53,535 nt of DNA from Planctomycetales bacterium (GCA_027451885.1 DAIDHX010000157.1:1-53535); one strand, 5' to 3'; positions 43,478 to 52,279 are shown, counted from the first letter of the stretch. Notes: generated from the sequence alone by a model not told the origin. Translations and numbers: made by a program.

Positions 43478-44774
43478 GGTAAAATCCCGGCGAGTAGTCG
43501 AAGAATCACTCGCGGAAGCGTCAGCCCAACCAGAATCCTCCGCGCATTCGGTTCGAGACGTCAGAAGGTACTTGTCAGCTTGATCATCATTCCTGGCGCG
43601 AATCTGGGCAGCCCTGGCTAACTAGAAAAATGCGTCCCGGCGGCATAAACCGCCCAATTGTCAAGGAGCACCTTTCCGGCTCGACGCGCACAGCCGGAAG
43701 CCGACTCATGATCGCGTCGCTGCGGCATCTGAATCACACAGTCACTTCCCGCGCGTCTGGTTCGCTCCGCGCGGGCGCAATGGCTTCGGTCCGCGCGGGG
43801 GGTCCTGGCATCGCTTTTTCCGCGCAATGGGTTCGGTTCGCGCGGGCGCAATGGCTTCGGTTCGCGCGGGCGCAATGGGTTCGGTTCGCGCGGGCGCAAT
43901 GGGTTCGGTTCGTAATCGATGTTTCTCCTTTTCTGACTTTATTTTATGACGATCTTGAAATCGGATTTGCGCAGCGGTTGTGGCATCATTTTTTGACACG
44001 CCTGGGTTCGATTTCCGGCGCGCTTGGGTTCGCTTCCTCGGCGCGGAAACAACGCCCTCGACCGCGCCCCCGATACGAGCACGCAGCGCGAGCAAGTGCG
44101 TGCATTCGTGCCAGGTCGGCCCCTCAACGCCGGCGTACAGCCGGTCACGATACAAACACGAACCGCCGGCCAGGTGCTCAGACCCGCCCCGCATCGGCTT
44201 TTCGGATTCATCGACTCGGGAATTGCCGTGGTGCTTCGCGTGAGTCGTGGAAGGTGGAAGACGGAAGGTTCAGACGCCGTTCCTGGTTCTTCTCACCATG
44301 AATCTAACGCACATTGGCGTGACTTGAATCAAGAACCTCTGGATTTCTCGTTGGCCCGGTTGGACTGCGCAAGGACTGCGGGTTCTCGCGAACATCCCAA
44401 TCGTTACGCCCCGTGACGCCTCCCAATGCCCGCGCCTTCTCAGCGCGGCCAGCGGCGTCCATTTCCATCGTCCCAGCGTTCGCGTGCGAGACAGCCACCC
44501 AAAGCACCAGGCCGCCGCATGCTACCCGAGAATCAACAGGTTTTCCGCACTGCTGTTTTGAGGCTGACGTGAAGGGCGCAGGAATTGATGTGCACTCTGG
44601 CGACAGTCCTAAACCAGCAATGGCGCTGATTAAGGCAAACGCGAAGGCGAGGGCTCAACCGTAAAACGATGCGCTGGCGTATAAACACACAAAGCGCCCG
44701 CGGTCAGCCGCGTTGTTACGGCCGACCGGGGCGCTCGAATGGCTGGTTGATCAAGAATTCGTGCTCGGTGAAGC
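43478..44774. other. Gene-poor region with a tandem repeat and no convincing gene
   Basis: About 1.3 kb between the polysaccharide operon promoter and the YiiX-like gene. Several frames stay open (e.g. plus 43630-44301, minus 43742-44194), but they mainly translate the 24-bp repeat into periodic peptides such as EPIAPART and have no family features. Base composition changes abruptly: 43915-43990 is AT-rich inside GC-rich DNA. Two diverged cousins of the repeat unit may lie at 44000-44045. A weak minus frame (44304-44507) starts like a signal peptide. The stretch may be decayed genes or an inserted repeat element. Confidence 0.5.
43757..43912. repeat. 24-bp tandem repeat array
   Basis: Three adjacent 24-bp units with the form AATGGGTTCGGTTCGCGCGG plus GCGC occupy 43826-43849, 43850-43873 and 43874-43897. 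The middle unit differs by one base (GGC for GGG). A 15-bp partial fourth unit runs to 43912. Two more diverged copies precede them (43757-43800), separated by about 25 bp. A 24-bp unit keeps reading frame, so each strand reads as octapeptide repeats, but no gene is evident. Confidence 0.85.
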
Positions 44775-45701
44775 TCAGGAAGCCGTTTGACGCACGTTGG
44801 CATTCGCCTGATTCGAATTGGACGAGGCAGGCGGGCGCGCGGTGCGAGTTCCCTCTTCGCGGGCAATTTTCGTGCTCGGAACCCCCAGCGTGACAGCGGG
44901 ATGCCCCGGGGCGAATGTCGGCGGGACAATGGTCATGAGTTGCTTGGCCGACCACACGCCGTGATTCTCATTGCCCGGAAAAAAGACCAGGGAGTCGAAC
45001 GTCAAGGGCTCCTTAAGTGCATACCGAGAAGCCAATTGCAGCCCGAACATGGGAAGCGGGAATTCCGATGCCCGTTCCATGTCGCCAAGCCGGATCGGCT
45101 TCGAAAGCTCAAGCCCCGCGGAGCGGAATGCCTTCTCGGTCATCTCGACGCAGTAAAGCCCCCGGTCGTCCGGCGAAAGTTCGTAATCGAAAGGCAGTTG
45201 CTTCTCGAACACGTCTCGGCAATAGGCGACGACCTTGGGAATCGCGCTGCGGTATTCAGGCTTGAGCCGCTTCACGCCGATCGATCCCACGTTATCGAGG
45301 ATCCAAACGCAAAACGGCTGCCGCGCCACCCCCGTGCGTGTGGTGTCGTAGACAACCGGGCCTTCTCGCTCAATTGCCACGATGCCGGTATGCGAGAACT
45401 TGCTGTTACTGGCGTTCGCCAGAAAGCGGCTCATCGGGAAGTAGCCGTGGCCCACCCGGGCATCCCCCAGGCGAAACAGGATATCCCCCTCACGCAGGAC
45501 CTTGCGGCCCCAGCGATCCCACTGGGCCATGTATTGCGTCGCCACGATCGGCGACATGCGTCCTTCGTGCCGTGCCTTGGTCGCCTCGGGCCCCCAGAAG
45601 TTTCCCTTGAAACCGGCCGGTACCATCTGCTCACTCATCTCGCGCTCCTCCGGAGGATGCAAGACGAGGGCCAGGGCCCATCCCAGGATTCCAGTCATCA
45701 T
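44775..45701 (-). CDS. YiiX/YebB-like NlpC/P60-superfamily cysteine hydrolase
   Basis: The protein has 308 residues. The core has GDILFRLGDARVGHGYFP (~72-90), SKFSHTGIVAIE with the catalytic His, YDTTRTGVAR, and later LYCVEMTEKAF with the catalytic Cys. His before Cys is the circularly permuted order of the YiiX/LRAT-like NlpC/P60 branch. Such enzymes cut peptide, amide or thioester bonds, often in the envelope; the substrate is unknown. The N-terminus is hydrophobic (MTGILGWALALVL), a weak signal or anchor. The C-terminal ~45 residues are Pro/Ser/Asn-rich and probably disordered. GAGG lies 8 nt before ATG 45701. It appears monocistronic. Confidence 0.82.
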   Translation of the reverse strand: MMTGILGWALALVLHPPEEREMSEQMVPAGFKGNFWGPEATKARHEGRMSPIVATQYMAQWDRWGRKVLREGDILFRLGDARVGHGYFPMSRFLANASNSKFSHTGIVAIEREGPVVYDTTRTGVARQPFCVWILDNVGSIGVKRLKPEYRSAIPKVVAYCRDVFEKQLPFDYELSPDDRGLYCVEMTEKAFRSAGLELSKPIRLGDMERASEFPLPMFGLQLASRYALKEPLTFDSLVFFPGNENHGVWSAKQLMTIVPPTFAPGHPAVTLGVPSTKIAREEGTRTARPPASSNSNQANANVRQTAS

Positions 45702-46287
45702 CTAAGACGCCTCAACCGTTGATCCCAAGCAAAAAAATCGTACGTCGCGACCTCCCTGTCCCACGGACCGCCGCAACGCGTTCCTCGTGCTTTCATCGGC
45801 CGGCGGGTAGCCGATCATAACCGATCACGGCCCCCTTGCCCACCGGCTTCGGCTTCACCACGTGTACAACACATCCCGTGGATGCATCCCGCAAGTTGCG
45901 CCCAAACCCGTCCCGATTCTCGCAAGATTCTCCGACAACACTCAACGTCCCGATCTCATCAGGGCGCATGCTCGCACGCAGCACTGCGGCCACAAAACAA
46001 CCAGAACTCGCTGAAGGCCACGATATCAGTCGACGCAACTCCAGTTGGATTCATTACTAACACATGATTGCCAGGAGTGTTGCGACGTTGTTCACGCGCC
46101 TTCCAGAGGAAGCTGTGCGGGTTCATGACGACGTGTTCTAGGATCGAGACGAAGGACGGAGCGCGCGGGGGGCCCTGGCTACCATGCGTGCTAACAAGTG
46201 AAACTGCCGCGCTCGGCTCCGCTCCAGGAGGCGGGTGTTGGTTCTTCGAAACACGGCCCTTTCGGTTGCCGAATCAGGCGTTCACTG
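45702..46287. other. Intergenic region, mostly without recognisable genes
   Basis: About 590 bp upstream of both the YiiX-like gene (minus) and the MshEN protein (plus). Apart from one possible 58-residue minus-strand frame (45793-45969), nothing convincing is visible. No clear sigma70 boxes were found by eye. Confidence 0.4.
45793..45969 (-). CDS. Possible small protein
   Basis: A 58-residue frame, MRPDEIGTLSVVGESCENR at the start and KPVGKGAVIGYDRLPAGR at the end, with two Cys and no TM. It looks like a folded polypeptide rather than random translation, but its third-position GC (about 60%) is lower than in neighbouring genes and no strong ribosome site precedes the ATG. The frame is open further upstream to 46038. 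No family is recognised; it may be a chance frame. Confidence 0.3.
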   Translation of the reverse strand: MRPDEIGTLSVVGESCENRDGFGRNLRDASTGCVVHVVKPKPVGKGAVIGYDRLPAGR

Positions 46288-46851
46288 ATGGCCACATCGT
46301 TCGCTCAGTCGACGGTCCAACCGCTCATTCTGGAGCTGCTGGGACGCAGGAACTGGTTTGAACCGAAACGGCTGACGGAGATCGAAGAGACGCTCCAGCG
46401 CGCCAAGCCGGGGGTGTTGCCAGAGGTCACGCTCATCCGTGCGGGGTTCATCTCGGAACAGGAGGTCGCCAGCGTATACGGGGAAGAGCTCTTCCTCCCA
46501 ACCATCCTGAACAGCCTGGACGCCGGCATCCTCGACAAAGCCCTGGCGTCGCTGCTCTCCGAGAAGCTCTGTGCGGACAGGTTGATCTGCCCGATCTCCC
46601 TGCGTGAAGACACGCTGGACGTGCTCTATCGCTCCAATCGGGAAGCCAAGGGGATCGGAGAGGGATCCGAGAACCTCGACGATCCCGCGGCCGACCTGGC
46701 CGTGTATGGGCGGTTGCTGGATTCTCCTCTCGGCAAGATGGCGCAGGGGCTTTTGGGCGATGCTGGGATGAAGAATCTCGCCAATCGAGCCGGCAGAACC
46801 CCGCGTGCTAAACCTGCGAAGCCTGGGATCGATTCCAGGCGCAAAAATTGA
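46288..46851 (+). CDS. Orphan MshEN (T2SSE/PilB N-terminal) domain protein
   Basis: A 187-residue protein whose first ~130 residues resemble the N-terminal domain of GspE/PilB/MshE secretion ATPases. Helices LILELLGRRNWFEPKRLTEIEETLQRAKPG and VTLIRAGFISEQEVASVYGEEL are followed by the LPTILNSLDAGILDKALASLLSEKLCADRLICPISLREDTLDVLY part. In the family this domain can bind c-di-GMP. The ATPase domain is missing; instead there is an Asp/Gly-rich linker and a basic tail (PRAKPAKPGIDSRRKN). It may be a stand-alone regulator or a remnant. ATG 46288 is chosen because it starts the domain; the ribosome site is weak. It converges with the BON gene across a strong hairpin. Confidence 0.66.
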   Translation: MATSFAQSTVQPLILELLGRRNWFEPKRLTEIEETLQRAKPGVLPEVTLIRAGFISEQEVASVYGEELFLPTILNSLDAGILDKALASLLSEKLCADRLICPISLREDTLDVLYRSNREAKGIGEGSENLDDPAADLAVYGRLLDSPLGKMAQGLLGDAGMKNLANRAGRTPRAKPAKPGIDSRRKN

Positions 46852-46897
46852 GGCGCGGGCTGTTCGCGTGGGGCGAACGACGGGCCGCCGCGCCTCA
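46849..46897. terminator. Bidirectional GC-rich terminator hairpin
   Basis: TGAGGCGCGG (46849-46858) pairs perfectly with CCGCGCCTCA (46888-46897). Inside it, GTTCGC (46862-46867) pairs with GCGAAC (46873-46878) around GTGGG. The outer stem includes the stop codon of the MshEN gene. The structure lies 42-90 nt past the stop of the convergent BON gene, so it can serve both. No long T-tract is present on either side. Confidence 0.6.
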
Positions 46898-46938
46898 TGG
46901 CAAAGACGTAGATCAGTGAGCCACTGTGTCTCTGGACC

Positions 46939-47391
46939 TTAACGTCCGCGAGCGCGGACCTTCGGCTGCGGTTCGTCGATGGATGGTTCAGGAGTCGTCA
47001 TCTGGTCGATCACGCGCGTTACACCCACGGTGTCGGCAGTGAGGGCGATCGCCCGCTTCCGCGCGGCCTCGTCTGGAACCATGCCGCGAACGGTGATCGC
47101 GCCGCCGTCAGCCCGGAGCACAATATTGCTGCTATTCAGCGTCTTATCCCAGTGCAGGCGGCTGTAGACCCGGGCAAGCACGCCCATCCCAAGCACCATG
47201 TCGCGGGATCGGGCAAATCCCTCACGCACCGATTCACCGGCGTTTTCAAGCCCACGCCTGACTGCACGGCCGAATTCGTCGAGCTTCTCGGCGGCCTTGC
47301 CCGCCACGCCTTCCTGCTGCCCCCGCACCAGAGCACCCGAAAAGACGATCACCACCGCCGCGGCCAGTACCAATCCATGAGACTTCTTCAT
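46939..47391 (-). CDS. BON-domain periplasmic protein
   Basis: The protein has 150 residues. A signal peptide (LVLAAAVVIVFSGALVRGQ) is followed by an amphipathic helical part (~30-75) and one BON domain (~75-130: VYSRLHWDKTLNSSNIVLRADGGAITVRGMV then ARKRAIALTADTVGVTRVIDQM). BON domains bind phospholipid or other envelope surfaces and are known from OsmY-type stress proteins. ATG 47391 is chosen for GGAG 8 nt upstream. The gene seems to be transcribed alone and ends at the bidirectional hairpin. Confidence 0.83.
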   Translation of the reverse strand: MKKSHGLVLAAAVVIVFSGALVRGQQEGVAGKAAEKLDEFGRAVRRGLENAGESVREGFARSRDMVLGMGVLARVYSRLHWDKTLNSSNIVLRADGGAITVRGMVPDEAARKRAIALTADTVGVTRVIDQMTTPEPSIDEPQPKVRARGR

Positions 47392-47579
47392 CGCTTGCAC
47401 TCCTTCCGGCTAGCGAATGCGGGACTCAAAGGGGTCAATATTCACGGTGAAGGTAGCCGATCATTCCAATTTGATCGAGAGCAAGTTTCCCCGTGCGAAA
47501 TGAGTAGCTCAAGCGCGATACAGATTCGCTCCTGAGCCCCTCACAACCAGGGCCATGCCTGGGCCGGTGTCCCGAGAAC

Positions 47580-48275
47580 CTAGGGAGCAACAGTGGCTGC
47601 CACTGGCGGGGATTCGTCGTCTCCCGCCGGGATCACCATCAAGTGGGCAAGTGCCTCGCGCGGGTCGACCGTGCGCATGGCGTCTGGGATCAGCTCGATC
47701 GACGCATGGGAGTAATCCACGCGATCGACCAGGGGCGGGCTGCCAGCAGCCGCGGCCAGCGCCAGCCCAAGCTCCTCGGCGTGATTGATGGACTCGCTCA
47801 TTCGCCTCAAATGCGTGACCCTGGAAATCTCCCCGCTCTGAAGCCACGATCGGTAGGAAACCGCGTACCAGGCGTCACGCCATCCTCCGCGCTCGAGCTG
47901 GGCTTTTAGTTCCGCGTGGGACGTGTTCAACTTGCGACCGGCCTGGCCCCGCGCCAGCTCCCGGAGAATTTGAGGCAACCAGATGACAGCGACCTCGCTT
48001 CTCACGACAAGGCCCGAGCCCGACGGCTCTCTGGAAGCCAGGCTCGGCGCGTGAAGGTCCAACCGAATCCCAGCCACCGCCAGGGCCACGATCGCCACAA
48101 CCAGAACACCCTTCCACAACACACTCGCGGATGTGGCGAGAACCAGCCGCCACGTGATGCGCAGGCGGCGGAACGCAGGCGCGGAGTCATCCGTGGCCCG
48201 CAGCCAGGCCAGGCCGTCACGATGCTCATGCTCATGCGGCCCGCGCAAGTTGCGATCCTGGCTCGTGTATGTCAT
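47580..48275 (-). CDS. Hypothetical single-pass membrane protein
   Basis: A 231-residue protein of no family I recognise. It has a polar N-terminus with His/Glu-rich RGPHEHEHRD, one strong TM (~53-75, LWKGVLVVAIVALAVAGIRL), and an extracytoplasmic part with helical character (LPQILRELARGQAGRKLN, EELGLALAAAAGSPPL). The ATG at 48275 has AGGAGA 7 nt before it and is well supported; the frame itself extends to 48470. A 568-bp gap lies upstream and 188 bp separate it from the BON gene. Confidence 0.66.
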   Translation of the reverse strand: MTYTSQDRNLRGPHEHEHRDGLAWLRATDDSAPAFRRLRITWRLVLATSASVLWKGVLVVAIVALAVAGIRLDLHAPSLASREPSGSGLVVRSEVAVIWLPQILRELARGQAGRKLNTSHAELKAQLERGGWRDAWYAVSYRSWLQSGEISRVTHLRRMSESINHAEELGLALAAAAGSPPLVDRVDYSHASIELIPDAMRTVDPREALAHLMVIPAGDDESPPVAATVAP

Positions 48276-48843
48276 AAGAAGTCTCCTTTCTGAACTTACC
48301 TGCAAGCGAGTGGACTTTCGCGCGAGCATACATCGATCATGCTCACGGACCGTCCTCGGCCTGGCGGTCGCAGATCCATGCGATGGCCCGAGGCGCGGAC
48401 CGCACGGATTCCAGGTTATTTTGTGGCCGGCGCAGGCGGGCCGCTCACTCGGAGCGGAACGCCGGACCACATCGGCGAGGGATCAGTCTGCCCTCGGCTT
48501 TCTTCACCGTGCCTCGATCGAGCCTGTTCAGACCCTCCCGAGCCCAGCGCAACCGTGGGCAATCGCTGGAGCGCAAGGCTCACGAGCGATTGTTTAACAG
48601 TGGTTGAACAATAACGTTTGAGTGGTGGCTTTGCAAGAGCAGAATGCGGGGATCGAGCCGGCTCGGACAAGGGCGACTTGCTCGACTTGTTCGCCCCCCG
48701 AGCCACCAGCATCGGGAACGATTCACCGGGTCGACCGGGGTAGCACCAGCCTGGCGGAGGCCGAGCCCGACCGCGATCGACGCGAACGCGTGGACGTCAT
48801 TCACCCGTCTTGCAGACTGGTCTGCGATGCAGAACTGGCGACC
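48276..48843. other. Intergenic region with a palindrome
   Basis: This 568-bp gap between the one-TM protein and the Gfo/Idh gene has no convincing gene; several open frames are compositional. Its notable element is an imperfect palindrome at 48589-48612 in an AT-richer patch. Confidence 0.45.
48589..48612. promoter_or_regulatory. 24-nt palindrome, possible operator
   Basis: ATTGTTTAAC and GTTGAACAAT flank AGTG; nine of ten positions are complementary and the tenth is a T/G pair. It stands about 315 nt upstream of the minus-strand gene starting at 48275 and about 230 nt past the Gfo/Idh stop. It lacks a T-tract, so an operator is more likely than a terminator. Confidence 0.35.
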
Positions 48844-50148
48844 TTAGAGCACGTTGCGCGAGGGCAATGAACGCAGGCCATTGGCCTCGGCGTCTCCAAT
48901 GAATTCCTCCTTCACGGGGTCCAGGCGCAGCTTGCGATTGAGCAGCCAGGAAAGCGCAGCGGCGTGGCAGGCGATATGCGACCTGCGCATCACCGACGAG
49001 TTCGCCGCCGTGAGCCCGCGCGATTTGATGCAGTCGAAGAAGTTTCGCCCGTGCGCGGCCACGTCGAGCCCGGTCGTCGATTTGAGCTCCAGACCCTTGA
49101 GTTCTGATCGCAACGAGTCGGGCTTGACCTCGATTCCGCCGCTGTCGCCGACTTCCACCCAGCCCTCGTCGCCCACGAAGCGCACAGGGCAGGTTCCCAG
49201 CGACTGCACCCAGCCAGGACGCTCGCCGAACGGCGTCTTGAGGAAGTCTAACACCAGCTTCACACCGTTCGCGTAGTGTGCGGTGACATTCGTGGCCGAG
49301 GGCTCGTATTCGATGGGCATGGTGTCGTCGGCCTTGTTGGCCCACTGGCACAGATCGACGGTGTGCGCGCCCCAGTCGAGCAGGCGGCATCCGGAGTCGA
49401 AGTCCCAGTATCCGCGCCAGCCCCCCTTCACGTACGCGGAGTTGTACGGCCGCCAGGGCGCTGCGCCGAGCCAGAGATCCCAGTCGACCACGTCCCGCGC
49501 GGGCGCGGGCTCGGCGGGCAACCAGGCCGTCTGCACCCCAGGCGTGTAAACGGACGCATAAAGCGTGTGCACCTTGCCGAGCTTCCCGCTGTGCGCCAGC
49601 CGAATCGCCGCCTGGAAGTTCGCCAGGCTCCTGCGCTGGGTGCCGGCCTGGAAGACGCGTTTCGTCGAGCGGATCGTGTCGTCGAGGGCCTGGCACCAGG
49701 CGATGGTGAGCCCGCACGGCTTCTCGCTGTAGACGTCCTTGCCTGCGCGTGCGGCGAGGATCGACGCGGGTGCGTGCCAGCGGTCGCCGGTCGCAATGAG
49801 CACGGCATCGATGTCGGGGCGGGCCAGCAGCTCGTGGAAGTCGCGATAGGTCGTGCAGTCCGAGTTGCCGTAGGTCCTGTCGACCAGCTTTTTCCCGGCC
49901 TCGCGGCGGCTCGCCTGCACATCGCAGAGCGCGACGCACTGCACGTCGGCCTGCTTGAGCATCGCCGGCAGGTCGTAAGAACAGCGCGGGCCGAACCCGA
50001 TGACGCCCAGCGTAATCCGCTCGGACGCGGCCGCCTTTTCGCCTCGCCCGCGCGCGTTTGCGGGCACAAACCAGGGCACGGCAAGCGCAGGTGCTGCCAA
50101 TGAGCTCTTCAGCAATCCGCGCCGCGACAGCCGACGATTCACTGTCAT
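48844..50148 (-). CDS. Tat-exported Gfo/Idh/MocA-family oxidoreductase
   Basis: The protein has 434 residues. The twin-arginine signal is NRRLSRRGLLKSSLAAPALA (4-23). The NAD(P) Rossmann domain follows with ITLGVIGFGPRCSYDLPAML and DVDAVLIATGD-like strand ends. The family's EKPCGLT carries the catalytic-site Lys. The C-terminal alpha/beta domain contains the GGWRGYWDFDSGCRLLDWGAHTVDL region, typical of the planctomycete exported branch. These enzymes oxidise or reduce sugars or sugar derivatives with a tightly bound cofactor; the substrate is unknown. ATG 50148 is chosen for GGGAGG 7 nt upstream and because it starts the Tat signal; the frame runs on to 50337. It lies 210 bp after the unknown secreted gene. 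Confidence 0.92.
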   Translation of the reverse strand: MTVNRRLSRRGLLKSSLAAPALAVPWFVPANARGRGEKAAASERITLGVIGFGPRCSYDLPAMLKQADVQCVALCDVQASRREAGKKLVDRTYGNSDCTTYRDFHELLARPDIDAVLIATGDRWHAPASILAARAGKDVYSEKPCGLTIAWCQALDDTIRSTKRVFQAGTQRRSLANFQAAIRLAHSGKLGKVHTLYASVYTPGVQTAWLPAEPAPARDVVDWDLWLGAAPWRPYNSAYVKGGWRGYWDFDSGCRLLDWGAHTVDLCQWANKADDTMPIEYEPSATNVTAHYANGVKLVLDFLKTPFGERPGWVQSLGTCPVRFVGDEGWVEVGDSGGIEVKPDSLRSELKGLELKSTTGLDVAAHGRNFFDCIKSRGLTAANSSVMRRSHIACHAAALSWLLNRKLRLDPVKEEFIGDAEANGLRSLPSRNVL

Positions 50149-50358
50149 GACCGACCTCCCCGCGTTCCGAGAGCCCAATCCCTCGATGATATCCTCGCTG
50201 GCCGTTCTTCCTGCCCGGCCATGACCCTTTCGCCTGAGGTTAACCCTCGCCGAAGGCGCTCGCAATGACCCTCCGCGCCGCGATGCAAGAGAACCGCGGC
50301 ACACGCTCGGCAGCGGAGGACAAGCCGCGATCTTCAAGGAAGCGCCATGAGATCCAGA

Positions 50359-52038
50359 TCACCGCTTCTCTTGATGTGTCACGATGGGGACATAGCCCAC
50401 TTCGAGGCCGGCAGGCGGGGTAACGATGAGCGCGGGATCGAGGGCGACCAGCTTGCCGCGTGTCGGCGGCGGCATGTACGCGCGATCGATCGGCCAGGCG
50501 GCATGCAGCTTCTCCACAATTGCCTGGAGCTTCGCCTTCTTCGCATCGTTCCAGTTGTATTGCTGGAACGACGGTTGATCGACGAAGCGATACCAGGAGT
50601 AGGTTACGATCGACCCATCGACAAGTCTGGCTGTGTGCGGCCCGTGCTTCGGGCCTGGCCTGGTCCATGCTCCCATTTGCGGCGAGGTGTACGGCGCACC
50701 AGGCTTTGCCAGCCGGAAATCCTGCGCTGGAAGCCTGGTTTCCCGGGGCACCTCGCGTTCGGCAATGGCCACGCGCTCGTTGCCCACGTGCTTGAAGTAC
50801 CGCGGAAACTGCCCGCGCGGGCTGATCTTGTTCTTACGCCATTCCAGACCCCACACGTTGCCCTCGAAGATTTTGGTGTCGAAGACCTTCTCAACGTCCC
50901 GGATCCGCTTGCCCGCCTGGTCATAACGCGTCGTGTGCGCGGTGAGTTTGGGCTTGAAGGCGCCACGCGGATCGAAGCGACCCGAGCACTCCGCCTTGCC
51001 ATCCCGCCAGGCGCGGAACGCATCCTGGATCGCCGCGCGCGAATAATACGTCACGTCCTGGACCAGGTACGACCGCCCATCCCTGTCCACGGGAAAGCGA
51101 ATCGCCGGCAGCTTGGAGTAAACCGTGCCGCCTGAGTCGGCCGCGTCGAACCGGGGCACGGTGTTGATCTCCATGGCGCCGCCGCCCATCACCCCAGGCC
51201 GCGCATCGAGCCCTCGGCCATAGATAAACGGATAATGGAATAACTTGCCGATCTTGCTCCACGTCTCGGGGATGTAATAGGCGATCGGACCCTTGAAATT
51301 GGCCGCGGTCAAGAAGCAGGTCCAGCTCTGATCGCCCGTGGGCGGATCGCCGTTCGACGGATCGGTGAAGGGGAGGGCCATCCAGGCGTAGCCCAGAAAC
51401 TCGCCGTTGGGATTGCCCTCGAACGGCAAGGCATCCGGGGGTATGAGCAGGCGATTGCTCAACTGGGCGATGCCCAGGCGGTTATCTGGAAGCGCTTCGT
51501 TGCTGTAGAAGAACGACCATCCCGGGGAACCCACCTCGTAATCATAACACTGCGGCGTGGCGTTCATGCTGAACTTGGGGGGGCCGTAGCGGAAGTGGTT
51601 GCCGGCCCAGTAACCAAGCCCCCCCTCGACCGTCTGGAAAACGCTTTCCCAGGTAGGGCCTCGCTCCGGCCAGCGCCTTGCGAGCGTGCCTTCGGGCGCG
51701 AGTGGTTTGTCCTTGTTGTCGGAGTTATCGGGCGTGATCCATGCGCTTGGCAGGCCGACCTGGAAGTCGGCGAGCGGGCGATCCACCAGCGGCCACACGG
51801 CTGCGTAGAACCCCATCCCCGCGGTGTAGGCTGGGCTCGTGGGCAGCTTTTCGTGGCTGAAGCCGATGTAGCCGTGCAGTCCCTGGGAATGCTCGGTAAC
51901 GACGCCGGGTCGATCCGGGGTGGGTCGCGCTTTCGCCGCCGGGTTCTGATCCACCTGGCCGAAGCTGGAGACGGCGAGCAACCCGCTCCCCGGCGCGAGC
52001 AAGGCGATGACGACACAGACCAACGCATGCTGTTTCAT
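50359..52038 (-). CDS. Secreted protein of unknown function
   Basis: A 559-residue protein with a signal peptide (LVCVVIALLAPGSGLLAVSSFG). I do not recognise a family. Blocks that look functional are GYIGFSHEKLPTSPAY, VEGGLGYWAGNHFRYG, GPIAYYIPETWSKIGKLF, GVMGGGAMEINTVPRF and VTYSWYRFVDQPSFQQY. Aromatic and Gly content is high throughout, as in extracellular beta-rich proteins, and Trp is frequent. The ATG is the first codon of the signal peptide. It is transcribed in the same direction as the esterase gene upstream (241-bp gap with a hairpin) and the oxidoreductase downstream. A role in extracellular degradation with them is conceivable, but nothing shows it. Confidence 0.75.
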   Translation of the reverse strand: MKQHALVCVVIALLAPGSGLLAVSSFGQVDQNPAAKARPTPDRPGVVTEHSQGLHGYIGFSHEKLPTSPAYTAGMGFYAAVWPLVDRPLADFQVGLPSAWITPDNSDNKDKPLAPEGTLARRWPERGPTWESVFQTVEGGLGYWAGNHFRYGPPKFSMNATPQCYDYEVGSPGWSFFYSNEALPDNRLGIAQLSNRLLIPPDALPFEGNPNGEFLGYAWMALPFTDPSNGDPPTGDQSWTCFLTAANFKGPIAYYIPETWSKIGKLFHYPFIYGRGLDARPGVMGGGAMEINTVPRFDAADSGGTVYSKLPAIRFPVDRDGRSYLVQDVTYYSRAAIQDAFRAWRDGKAECSGRFDPRGAFKPKLTAHTTRYDQAGKRIRDVEKVFDTKIFEGNVWGLEWRKNKISPRGQFPRYFKHVGNERVAIAEREVPRETRLPAQDFRLAKPGAPYTSPQMGAWTRPGPKHGPHTARLVDGSIVTYSWYRFVDQPSFQQYNWNDAKKAKLQAIVEKLHAAWPIDRAYMPPPTRGKLVALDPALIVTPPAGLEVGYVPIVTHQEKR

Positions 52039-52213
52039 CGAAACCTTGACTTTCCTGCCGAATCCTGGGGCCCTGGTTCGCGGGGCCCTGGCGCCAAAGC
52101 GTTTAGCCAGACCGAGGAACGCTCGCGTCTCCGAGCGCGCCCCGGCTGGCTATCATTCTGCGTCGGCGGTGGGAGTCAGGCAAGTTGCCGGGCCGCGCGA
52201 CCTGGAATTCTAC

Positions 52214-52248
52214 CTGGCCCCAGGCGACCCTCGGGTCGCACTGGCCAG
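52214..52248 (-). terminator. Terminator-like hairpin after the esterase gene
   Basis: CTGGCC (52214-52219) pairs with GGCCAG (52243-52248), and inside it GCGACC (52224-52229) pairs with GGTCGC (52234-52239) around CTCG. It lies 32-66 nt past the stop of the minus-strand esterase gene at 52280 and above the next minus-strand gene. No T-tract follows. Confidence 0.45.
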
Positions 52249-52279
52249 GCCGGATCCCAAGGTGCGGGCCAACGCCCGC

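Noticed and set aside
43239-43583. Plus-strand 114-codon frame opposite the small ORF at the operon head
   Set aside because: It has no ribosome site, sits across the predicted operon promoter, and ends without any neighbour; the minus frame at least has a TGATG coupling. Neither is proven.
43630-44301. A 223-codon plus frame and a 150-codon minus frame across the 24-bp repeats
   Set aside because: Periodic peptides come from the in-frame repeat length; outside it the sequences are low-complexity with no signal, motif or ribosome site.
48416-48870. Several 70-100 codon frames on both strands in the gap upstream of the one-TM protein
   Set aside because: No ribosome sites, signal peptides or recognisable motifs; they overlap each other in different frames as expected for GC-rich non-coding DNA.
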